DNA from: Geobacter sp. UBA1603 | GTDB lineage: Bacteria > Desulfobacterota > Desulfuromonadia > Geobacterales > Pseudopelobacteraceae | Assembly (NCBI GenBank): GCA_002322035.1 | Contig: DCNF01000089.1 | Coordinates: 7,407-32,659, forward strand | Length of the DNA stretch: 25,253 bases | Direction: 5' to 3' | Shown: positions 8,363 to 15,207 of the stretch, in pieces | Layout of the letters: every line of letters starts with the position of its first letter | Numbering within the stretch: the stretch's first letter is position 1 | Notes under the pieces: generated by a model | What the model was told of the DNA's origin: nothing | What the model saw: the letters and a program-made list of their open reading frames with translations, nothing else | Database searches by the model: none | Made by a program: the position numbers and the translations under genes

Positions 8363-9469
8363 TCAGGTCAGAAACGCGATCCCGTCCAGTGGGGACTCTT
8401 CGCAGGGAGCGTCAGCCAGGCTCTCCTTGATGGCTACAAACTGATTGAGGTTCTCGAAGAAGAGTGCCAACAGCGCCGGATCAAAAAAAGTTCCGGTGCC
8501 GTCCCGCATGATCTCGACGGTTTTGTCAAGGGGAAAGGCTTTCTTGTAGGGGCGTTCCGACGTAAGGGCGTCGAAAACATCAACGATTGAGACGATGCGG
8601 GCGAACGCATGGATTTCAGATCCGGCAAGCCCATTCGGATAGCCGCTTCCATCCCATTTTTCGTGGTGCTGGGAGGCGATTATGCTGCCGGCATCAATAA
8701 CCGGATAACGGGAGGCGTCCGAAAGGATTTTGCTGCCAATCGTCGTGTGCAGCTTCATGATTTCAAATTCGGTCTGATCCAGTTTTCCCGGCTTGAGCAG
8801 AATCCGGTCCGGGATCCCGATCTTGCCGACGTCATGGAGCGGTGAAGCGAATTTGAGAATTTCGCACTGCTCATCGGCAATCCCGGCCAGGCTGGCCAAC
8901 TGACGGGACAGTTCACTGATCCGGCGAGTGTGCATCCCGGTTTCCTGATCGCGGAATTCGGCTGCTCTGCCAAGCCTCAAGGTAATCTCGTATTCGGCCT
9001 CCCGGGAGAGATCGAGGGCTTTCTGCAGGGCCGCGGTCTTCTTGACCACCTCGCTTTCCAGGATGCTGGTCATATCCTTGGAAAGGTCAGAAAGTTTCTT
9101 GCTGCGGACCTGGTTCATCACACGCAAACGGAGCTCTTCGGGGTTGAACGGTTTGGCAATGAAGTCGTTGGCCCCCAGGGCTAGCGTTCTGGTTACTTCC
9201 GTGGTTCCGGCAGTCACGACCACCACCGGGATATCCCGCCATTCGAAGCTCTGTTTGACCCGCCGTATGGTCTCATAGCCGTCCATGACCGGCATTTCCA
9301 GATCAAGCAGGATCGTGTCGATGTCTGGATTGGCGGCCAGCAGTTCCAGGGCTTCCTGTCCGTGGGCGGCCTTGAGCATCGTGCAGTCAAGACCCGTCAG
9401 CATGACTTCGAGCATCTCAAGATTCATCGGCAGGTCATCGACGGCCAGCAGTTTTATTTCATCGAACAT
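8363..9469 (-). CDS. Response regulator with HD-GYP domain (predicted c-di-GMP phosphodiesterase)
   Basis: This 368-residue cytoplasmic protein has a receiver domain at about 5-122: acidic pair Asp11-Asp12, phospho-acceptor Asp56 in TILLDLEMPVMDGYE, Thr87 in VVVVTAGTT, and Lys106 in FIAKPFNPEE. A helical linker (about 125-165) leads to an HD-GYP domain at about 165-350. The metal motifs are complete: HDVGKIGIPD with His212-Asp213, HTTIG near 241, HHEKWDGSGYP at 268-278, and DVFDALTSERPYKKA. It should hydrolyse c-di-GMP when the receiver is phosphorylated. I chose the start at 9469 because AGGAG lies 7 nt before it; the frame is open for 43 more codons, which would overlap the upstream gene and show no domain. 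It lies 49 nt after the PAS-HPt gene and is probably the last gene of the cheW operon. Confidence 0.93.
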   Translation of the reverse strand: MFDEIKLLAVDDLPMNLEMLEVMLTGLDCTMLKAAHGQEALELLAANPDIDTILLDLEMPVMDGYETIRRVKQSFEWRDIPVVVVTAGTTEVTRTLALGANDFIAKPFNPEELRLRVMNQVRSKKLSDLSKDMTSILESEVVKKTAALQKALDLSREAEYEITLRLGRAAEFRDQETGMHTRRISELSRQLASLAGIADEQCEILKFASPLHDVGKIGIPDRILLKPGKLDQTEFEIMKLHTTIGSKILSDASRYPVIDAGSIIASQHHEKWDGSGYPNGLAGSEIHAFARIVSIVDVFDALTSERPYKKAFPLDKTVEIMRDGTGTFFDPALLALFFENLNQFVAIKESLADAPCEESPLDGIAFLT

Positions 9470-9518
9470 GGGGAAGCTCCTCGTCTGAAAAGGGGGGGAT
9501 GACTGGGGGGTGAAGCGG

Positions 9519-10934
9519 TCAGTGTTCTCGGGTCTCCTGCAGAAAATTCTGGTACTCCTGCCGCAGTGTCCCCAGCAGGGTTGAAAGAGCGCTGTCATCG
9601 CCGCTTCGAGCGGCCTGTTCGAGTACAGCTGCGGCCTGTGCCATCCTGCAGGCCGAGATGTTGGCGGCAGCCCCCTTGATGGTATGGCTGGTTATGCGGA
9701 CAGTGTCCAGATCGCGTTCTGCCGCAGCCAGTTCGAGCTTTTCCAGATATTCCGGAGCGGTCTGCTGAAACAGCAGCAGAAAGCGGGGCAGCAACGCTTC
9801 CTGCCCCAGCCGGTTGATCAGCCCAGCCCGGTCAAATACCGGTGGATCGGCCGGGCTGACCGCGGCCGGGGAGCGTTGCGTGGCCTGCGCGGCAAGCGTT
9901 GCGATGATGTCAGGCGGCCGGGCAGGTTTGGCAAGATAGGCGCTGGCGCCGGCATCCAGGCACTGCTGGCGGTCCTCCGGCATGGCGTAGGCGGTCATGG
10001 CGATAATCGTAACAGGGGGAAGATTGAGGCGCTGTTCCCGAGCCCTGATCTCCCGCGTGGCCTGATACCCATCCAGAACCGGCATCTGCATATCCATGAA
10101 GATCGCATCGTAGCGGGTGCTGTCGGAGCGCTGGACCGCCTCGCGCCCATCGGCGGCCAGATCGACGCGATGCCCCTGGCTTTCCAGGGTAAAGCGGAGC
10201 AGCTCGCGGTTGATGGCAACGTCGTCGACCGCCAGTATCGTGAGCGGACTCTGGCCCGGCTGCGGATGGTCGGCTGCGCTGTGGGACGGGGCGACCGGAG
10301 CCTGGCCGGAGATCTGCAAAAGCTCGTTCACCAGCTCCAGCATCCGGTCGGCAGATGTGCGGATCGTTCCCAGCAATGAACGCTGGCTGTCGGTCAGCAC
10401 GGTTCCGTCAAGGAGTTCAGCCATGCCGATGATGCCATTCATCGGGGTACGCAGATCGTGGCTCATGCCGGCCAAAAAACGGCTTTTCTCCCGGTTGGCA
10501 GCTTCCGCATCGATGCGGGCCTGGCGGAGCTCCTCTTCCATCAGTTTCCGCTCGGTGATGTCTTCAAAACTCTCAATGCCGCCGATGACTGCTCCGGACC
10601 GGTCATGCAGATAATCGAGATTCTTGAGAATGACGCGGTGTTCACCATCCCGGTGCAGGATGGTGAACTCTTTGGCAATGACCGGTTTCGGAATCTGGTC
10701 GGAGAAGAGCGGGCAGCGGTGTTTGCAGGGGAGCATTGAAAAAAAGCCGCACGGTTTCCCGATGGCTTCTTCGGAGGAGTAGCCGGTGATTCTGGCCATT
10801 GCATCGTTCCAGCCGGTGATGATCCGGTCAGTATCAACAAGAAATGCCGCACTGGGGGTCAGCTGGAACAGCAGGTCGCTGGCGGGCTGGGGACCGGCCT
10901 TTGCCCCGCTGCTCTGGTCTGCTGTGACGGACAT
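9519..10934 (-). CDS. PAS-HisKA-receiver-HPt phosphorelay protein without an ATPase domain
   Basis: The 471 residues read in order: a PAS domain (about 20-130, with DTDRIITGWNDAMARITGYS and a cysteine cluster Cys62, Cys70, Cys74); a HisKA dimerisation domain (about 145-210) with His159 in AGMSHDLRTPMNGIIGM; a receiver domain (about 232-350) with Asp237-Asp238, phospho-acceptor Asp281 in IFMDMQMPVLDGYQ and Lys336; and an HPt domain (about 370-465) with His417 in ITSHTIKGAAANI. The HATPase_c domain, with its N, G1 and G2 boxes and about 120 residues long, should lie between HisKA and receiver; only about 20 linker residues are there. It therefore cannot phosphorylate itself from ATP and is more likely a relay fed by another kinase. 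No transmembrane segment is visible. It starts 5 nt after the cheW stop, and its own ribosome site is weak. Confidence 0.9.
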   Translation of the reverse strand: MSVTADQSSGAKAGPQPASDLLFQLTPSAAFLVDTDRIITGWNDAMARITGYSSEEAIGKPCGFFSMLPCKHRCPLFSDQIPKPVIAKEFTILHRDGEHRVILKNLDYLHDRSGAVIGGIESFEDITERKLMEEELRQARIDAEAANREKSRFLAGMSHDLRTPMNGIIGMAELLDGTVLTDSQRSLLGTIRTSADRMLELVNELLQISGQAPVAPSHSAADHPQPGQSPLTILAVDDVAINRELLRFTLESQGHRVDLAADGREAVQRSDSTRYDAIFMDMQMPVLDGYQATREIRAREQRLNLPPVTIIAMTAYAMPEDRQQCLDAGASAYLAKPARPPDIIATLAAQATQRSPAAVSPADPPVFDRAGLINRLGQEALLPRFLLLFQQTAPEYLEKLELAAAERDLDTVRITSHTIKGAAANISACRMAQAAAVLEQAARSGDDSALSTLLGTLRQEYQNFLQETREH

Positions 10935-10939
10935 CGGTT

Positions 10940-11437
10940 TTAGACCCCCAGGGCGTTCCGCTCACTGTCGTCAAGAATCAGATTCAGATCGAGCACGATC
11001 AGAAGCCGTTCGCCATGGTTGACCACGCCGGTGATGCATTCCTGTGCGGCATTGCCGTGGGTGACCGCCGGGGGTGGCTGGATCTCGCCGGCAGAAATCC
11101 GGATTACTTCGGCAACGGCGTCCACTACGAAACCGGTCAGGGTGCCGTTGGCTTCCATCACCAGGATCCGGGCCCGGCGATCCGTATCGGTATCGCTTAA
11201 TCCGAAACGACGGCGCAGGGATATGATCGGCACAACCGAGCCGCGCAGGTTGATGATTCCTTCGACATAGGAGGGGGTATTGGGCATTTTGGTAATGGCC
11301 GGAAGGCGGATGATTTCTCGGACCGCCAGGACATCGACCCCGTACTCTTCGCTTTCGAGTTCAAAGCTGACCAACTGGATCACATCTCGGGAACTGTCAC
11401 GGCCTGTTCCGGCGACTGCCGGCAGATTGCTGCTCAT
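10940..11437 (-). CDS. cheW: CheW-like chemotaxis coupling protein
   Basis: This 165-residue single-domain CheW protein normally links chemoreceptors to the kinase CheA. It has the typical sequence flow: DVIQLVSFELESEEYGVDVL, AVREIIRLPAITKMPNTPSY, VEGIINLRGSVVPIISLRRR, then GFVVDAVAEVIRISAGEIQP, and a C-terminal segment ending LLIVLDLNLIL. The start at 11437 has AGAGGAGG 9 nt upstream; the frame is open for 32 more codons that would cover the promoter region and show no domain. No cheA, cheR, cheB or cheY gene is in the window. It is the first gene of a probable operon with the PAS-HPt and HD-GYP genes, and a chemoreceptor gene lies just upstream, so it may couple that receptor to a kinase encoded elsewhere. 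Confidence 0.94.
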   Translation of the reverse strand: MSSNLPAVAGTGRDSSRDVIQLVSFELESEEYGVDVLAVREIIRLPAITKMPNTPSYVEGIINLRGSVVPIISLRRRFGLSDTDTDRRARILVMEANGTLTGFVVDAVAEVIRISAGEIQPPPAVTHGNAAQECITGVVNHGERLLIVLDLNLILDDSERNALGV

Positions 11438-11489
11438 GGTGCTGATCCTCCTCTGAACGGTCGGAATGGATTCATCTGTAAGGTGTTCA

Positions 11490-11518
11490 TGTATACTACA
11501 GGAGTTGTCTTTATACAA
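11490..11518 (-). promoter_or_regulatory. Sigma-70-type promoter of the cheW operon
   Basis: Read on the minus strand, TTGTAT (11513-11518), 17 nt, TATACA (11490-11495), about 53 nt before the cheW ATG. It lies in the 145-nt gap after the chemoreceptor gene, where I see no clear intrinsic terminator. Confidence 0.5.
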
Positions 11519-11582
11519 GTGATCCGCCGCCAAAGCCGGCTGTAGAAGGAGGCATCACTGATCTGAATGTAGCTGGGCCGAT

Positions 11583-13211
11583 TCAAAGCTTGAACTGTCG
11601 CACCAGACTTTCCAGGATCTGGGCATTCGCAGCAAGCTGGGAGGCGGCAGTGGCCGTTTCTCCAGCTCCCCGGGCGGTCTGCTGAATGACGTCGGTCACC
11701 TGTTGGACATTCATGGTGATCTCGCTGGTGGTTGCGGTCTGTTCTTCGGCAGCGGTTGCAATCTGGTTGATCTGCATGGTCACTTCGCTGATCTGCTGCA
11801 GAATCATGGTGAGCGCCTCACCCGATTTATTGGATGCTGCCGCCCCATGCTCAACTTCAATAACCCCTTCCTCCATGGCTTTAACGGCGTTTTTGGTCTC
11901 GCTCTGGATAGCTTTGATCATTTCTCCGATTTCTCGGGTCGCCCGTGAGGTTCGTTCGGCCAGCGCGCGAACTTCATCGGCAACGACGGCAAAACCGCGC
12001 CCCTGTTCTCCGGCCCGTGCGGCCTCAATGGCGGCATTCAGGGCCAACAGGTTGGTCTGATCGGCGATGTCCTCAATCGTACCGATGATCTCCCCGATCT
12101 GTTCCGATCGGGAACCAAGATTTTCCACAGTGCGCGCCGTGGCCTTGACCCGCTCGGCGATTTTGCTCATGCCGGCGATAGTTTCTTGAACAACAGCGCC
12201 CCCTTTGATGGCCGATTCACTGCTCTGACGTGAACTTTCAGCTGCCATGGAACAGTTCTGGGCAATGTCACCGGATGTAGCGGCCATTTCTTCACTGGCG
12301 GTTGCCACCGTGCTGGTCTGGGAGGCCACCTCCTCGGCGCCGGTGGCGATCTGTTCCGATGTTGAGTGAAGCTGGTTAGAGGCCGATGCGATCTGGGTTG
12401 ATGTGTCAGCGACTTTCTCAAGGATATCCCGCAGGCTAGTAACCACATGCCGGGTGGATTCTGCCAGCTTTCCGATTTCGTCCCCGCCGCTGACGTCGAT
12501 GCTGACGGTCAGGTCCTTGCGGGCGATCTGGTTGTTTGCTGCAAGCAGTGCTGAAAGGGGGCGGGTGATGCTGCGGATTATCAGGATGGCAAGCATAGTT
12601 GCAATCACAACTCCTGCCAGCAGAAGCCCGCTGACAACGTAGCGGGCCTGGACAACCAGGTGGTGCGCTTCTTTCCCGACCCGGTCAACCTCCTTGGACT
12701 GGTATTCGATCATGGCATCAATTGACTGAAAGTAGGTCGCCTGAACCTTGCGGAGTGAGGTCAGCAGTTCCTGGCGGGCCTTGTCCTTTTGGCCGGCCTC
12801 GATCAGGTCGATGATGACCTTTTGAGCCTGCAGGTAGGCGGTGCGGGCTTCGATCAGGGTTTTCAGATGGGCCTTGCCGGTGTCGCTTTTCACCGTCTTG
12901 GTAAGATCATCGATGTCTTTTCCGATCGCTTCCCGGGCTGCCACAATCCGCTGGCCCTCCTTCTTCTCCTCTGCCGGGTCATCGACAAGCAGCATATTCC
13001 GGAGAGACCGGGCAATAATATTGACCTGTCCTTTAATATCGTTCAGCTCGACGGTCTTTGGCCACTTGTCGGTGACAATTGAGGCGATGCTGGAGTCAAG
13101 CTGGTTCATGTCGTAGACAGCATATCCTCCGACCATGATGAGCAGCATGATAATTGCGGCGAATGAAGCTGTCAGGCGCTTTCCGATGCTGATGCCGGAC
13201 GTAGTGATCAT
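11583..13211 (-). CDS. Methyl-accepting chemotaxis protein
   Basis: This 542-residue chemoreceptor has a first membrane helix at about 13-33 and a periplasmic four-helix-bundle sensor at about 35-188, of the 4HB_MCP type. It contains the family pattern [14 protein letters not shown] and Lys/Gln-rich helices. A second membrane helix at about 191-213 leads to a HAMP domain (213-266). The cytoplasmic signalling coiled coil has its highly conserved tip at about 388-421, [20 protein letters not shown]. The C-terminus ends VRQFKL, without the NWETF-type pentapeptide that tethers CheR. AAGGAG lies 10 nt before the ATG. The ligand cannot be read from the sequence. It sits between the haem-kinase gene (126 nt upstream) and cheW (145 nt downstream) on the same strand, and the signalling tip is what cheW would bind. 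Confidence 0.95.
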   Translation of the reverse strand: MITTSGISIGKRLTASFAAIIMLLIMVGGYAVYDMNQLDSSIASIVTDKWPKTVELNDIKGQVNIIARSLRNMLLVDDPAEEKKEGQRIVAAREAIGKDIDDLTKTVKSDTGKAHLKTLIEARTAYLQAQKVIIDLIEAGQKDKARQELLTSLRKVQATYFQSIDAMIEYQSKEVDRVGKEAHHLVVQARYVVSGLLLAGVVIATMLAILIIRSITRPLSALLAANNQIARKDLTVSIDVSGGDEIGKLAESTRHVVTSLRDILEKVADTSTQIASASNQLHSTSEQIATGAEEVASQTSTVATASEEMAATSGDIAQNCSMAAESSRQSSESAIKGGAVVQETIAGMSKIAERVKATARTVENLGSRSEQIGEIIGTIEDIADQTNLLALNAAIEAARAGEQGRGFAVVADEVRALAERTSRATREIGEMIKAIQSETKNAVKAMEEGVIEVEHGAAASNKSGEALTMILQQISEVTMQINQIATAAEEQTATTSEITMNVQQVTDVIQQTARGAGETATAASQLAANAQILESLVRQFKL

Positions 13212-13258
13212 GGGGATTCGTCTCCTTCGGGTGTGGTGTGGGATGGCGCGACGGAAAA

Positions 13259-13286
13259 AGAATACACCAGGATCAAAAAATGTCTA
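13259..13286 (-). promoter_or_regulatory. Possible promoter of the chemoreceptor gene
   Basis: Read on the minus strand, TAGACA (13281-13286), 16 nt, TATTCT (13259-13264), about 48 nt before the ATG. Both hexamers are imperfect. No sigma-28 or sigma-54 pattern is obvious in the 126-nt gap. Confidence 0.3.
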
Positions 13287-13337
13287 TCGGTGGAGGTGAT
13301 TTTTTTAGAAAATTTTATGCGGGGCGATATGGCGGGA

Positions 13338-15011
13338 TCAAACTTCAATTCTGAATTCAGCTCCACCGTCAACGGTCCGAGCCGTAAGGCTTCCCGACAT
13401 GTTCTTTTCGATGATCGTCTTTGACATGTACAATCCGATGCCGGTCCCCTTGCCCGGTTCGCGGGTGGTAAAATAGGGGTCGAAAATGCGTGGCAGGGCC
13501 TCTTCGGCAATTCCGCCGCCGTTGTCACCGATTGTAACCACGGAGCGGCCGTTTTCGCTGAACAGCCTGATCGTGATGCGGGGGGCTTTGGTGCCGCGTT
13601 CCTGCATGATGTCGCGGGCATTGCCAAGAATATTGAGAATCACCTGGGCATATTCATTGGGGTAGCCGGTTGCAACCACCGAATCCTCTGCTGTCATGTC
13701 GACTTCGATCCCGCAGTTCTCCAGGGTGGCGGAAACGAATTCAAGGCAGAGGGCAATGACCTTGTTGACGATGAAGGGCCGTTTCTCTTTGTCCTGGCGG
13801 AAAAAGTTCCGGAAATCATCGATGGTGCGGGACATGTGCTGAATCACGCCCATGGCGGTGGCAACGTCGCGCTCCATGGACTGGGGTGTGATGTCGCCGC
13901 TCTGGTAGCCGGCCTGCATATTCTGGATGATCAGGGCAACATTGTTGAGCGGTTGGCGCCACTGGTGGGCGATGTTGTTGATCATTTCCCCCATGGCGGC
14001 CAGGCGGCCCTGGTGAATCAGGGTTTCGTCCTTGCGGCGCATCTCGGCGATGGCCTCTTCGACCATGGTATGCAGGCTCTGGTTTACCTCTTCGAGCAGT
14101 TGCTGCTGCTGATTCAACTCCTCCTGCATGGCCGTCCGCTCGGCTATTTCTTCCTCCAGTATGGCGGTCTGTTCCTGGAGATGCTCCTGAATCTGCTGTC
14201 GCTCGCCGATTTCAGCCTCAAGCTGAAGGGTCTGCTCGTGGAGGGCCAGTTCGGATTCATACTGGCGCCGGGCGTTGCCGCACAGTTTGTGCCCTCCGAT
14301 CCGAACAATTGCCAGACCGCCCAGCAGGATGATGCCGTGGAATGCTCCACCGCCCAGCAGGCTAACCTGCAGATCGTGCATCAGAGCTCCCATCGGGGCC
14401 GAAACGCTCAAGCCTCCCCGGATGTCGCCCAGCTTGTATCCCTGTCCGGCATGGCATTTGAGGCAGGGTGGCTCGGTGATAAATGGCCGCATCAGGCGTA
14501 TATGGGGGATCCCGTCCAGGGTTACGGTTGCACTGACCTCGTCTTCTCCCTGTTCAAATGCTTTCAGGGCCGCGGCTTCCCAGGGATCAGGGGCATTCTC
14601 CTGGCGAAGGGGTTTGAGGCTTGTGATATGGCCACGGCCAAGGCGTTCCTCTTCGCGGGCCATTTCATAGACCTGGCGGGTCATGTAGGCCGGGTTGACC
14701 AGCGTCAGCTGTTTGCCGGACGGGGTGGCGATGTCGCGCTCAGGAATATGTGAGAGATGAGGATTCGGTGGGGTCTGCTCGTTGACCGGGACATATACGC
14801 CACCATGCTTGGCGCCCCAGCGGCGGTAGATCAGGTCTTTTTCATAGGAGGCTCGCGCTTGTGCCAGCGCGGTTTTTCTGATTTCCTGGTCTGCATGGTA
14901 CCAGTACCAGGCAAACGAAGAGCATACCAGAAGCGTCCAGGCAATGGAGAGGATCAGGGAGTATCGCTGGATGCTTTCGATCTGGTAGGACTGTTTTTCA
15001 GGAATCTGCAT
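13338..15011 (-). CDS. Membrane sensor histidine kinase with a DUF3365-type haem-binding periplasmic domain
   Basis: This 557-residue sensor kinase has membrane helices at about 18-38 and 218-239. The periplasmic part between them is of DUF3365/Tll0287 type and holds one c-type haem motif, CLKCH, with Cys183, Cys186 and His187. A long Glu/Gln-rich coiled coil (about 245-330, QTLQLEAEIGERQQIQEHLQ and similar) leads to the kinase core. His349 lies in NNIAHQWRQPLNNV, an HWRQPL-type H box. The ATPase has the N box VILNILGNARDIM, GDNGGGI, the F box IFDPYFTTREPGKGTGIGLY, and a short C-terminus. All ATPase motifs look intact. No response-regulator gene is adjacent on its own. I chose the ATG at 15011; a GTG at 15023 is also open, and neither has a strong ribosome site. 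A redox or nitric oxide/oxygen sensing role is inferred from the haem site. Confidence 0.92.
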   Translation of the reverse strand: MQIPEKQSYQIESIQRYSLILSIAWTLLVCSSFAWYWYHADQEIRKTALAQARASYEKDLIYRRWGAKHGGVYVPVNEQTPPNPHLSHIPERDIATPSGKQLTLVNPAYMTRQVYEMAREEERLGRGHITSLKPLRQENAPDPWEAAALKAFEQGEDEVSATVTLDGIPHIRLMRPFITEPPCLKCHAGQGYKLGDIRGGLSVSAPMGALMHDLQVSLLGGGAFHGIILLGGLAIVRIGGHKLCGNARRQYESELALHEQTLQLEAEIGERQQIQEHLQEQTAILEEEIAERTAMQEELNQQQQLLEEVNQSLHTMVEEAIAEMRRKDETLIHQGRLAAMGEMINNIAHQWRQPLNNVALIIQNMQAGYQSGDITPQSMERDVATAMGVIQHMSRTIDDFRNFFRQDKEKRPFIVNKVIALCLEFVSATLENCGIEVDMTAEDSVVATGYPNEYAQVILNILGNARDIMQERGTKAPRITIRLFSENGRSVVTIGDNGGGIAEEALPRIFDPYFTTREPGKGTGIGLYMSKTIIEKNMSGSLTARTVDGGAEFRIEV

Positions 15012-15132
15012 GGACGCTCTCACGACGGAATTGTAAGGATAATTTTATACACCGGATCCGGAAATTTTTCCAGCGAAAGAATGGCGGGTATGGCCGACGA
15101 AATGCAGGGCATACGGGCTTTGCTCTGGCTCC

Positions 15133-15161
15133 TTGACTTTCAGGCTCCACCGGGCTAATTT
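15133..15161 (+). promoter_or_regulatory. Sigma-70-type promoter of the ileS operon
   Basis: TTGACT (15133-15138), 17 nt, TAATTT (15156-15161), 46 nt before the ileS ATG. The 196-nt gap between the divergent kinase gene and ileS also holds TATAAAAT on the minus strand (15042-15049) as a possible -10 for the kinase, with no good -35. The leader is too short for a T-box. Confidence 0.55.
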
Positions 15162-15207
15162 AGTAAAATTTTTGAGACGATCTGCAGCAGTGCTAAGGAG
15201 ATTACAG

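Noticed and set aside
11583..11610. CheR-docking pentapeptide at the chemoreceptor C-terminus
   Set aside because: The protein ends VRQFKL and has no NWETF-like tail.
13180..13340. Sigma-28 or sigma-54 promoter for the chemoreceptor
   Set aside because: I looked for TAAA/GCCGATAA and TGGCAC/TTGCT spacing and found no acceptable match.
13836..14753. Open frame of 305 codons on the plus strand
   Set aside because: It is antisense to the histidine kinase, whose haem motif and kinase boxes are all intact. The translation shows no recognisable domain.
15162..15207. Possible T-box leader for ileS
   Set aside because: Only about 40 nt separate the predicted transcription start from the ATG, with no specifier stem or T-box sequence.
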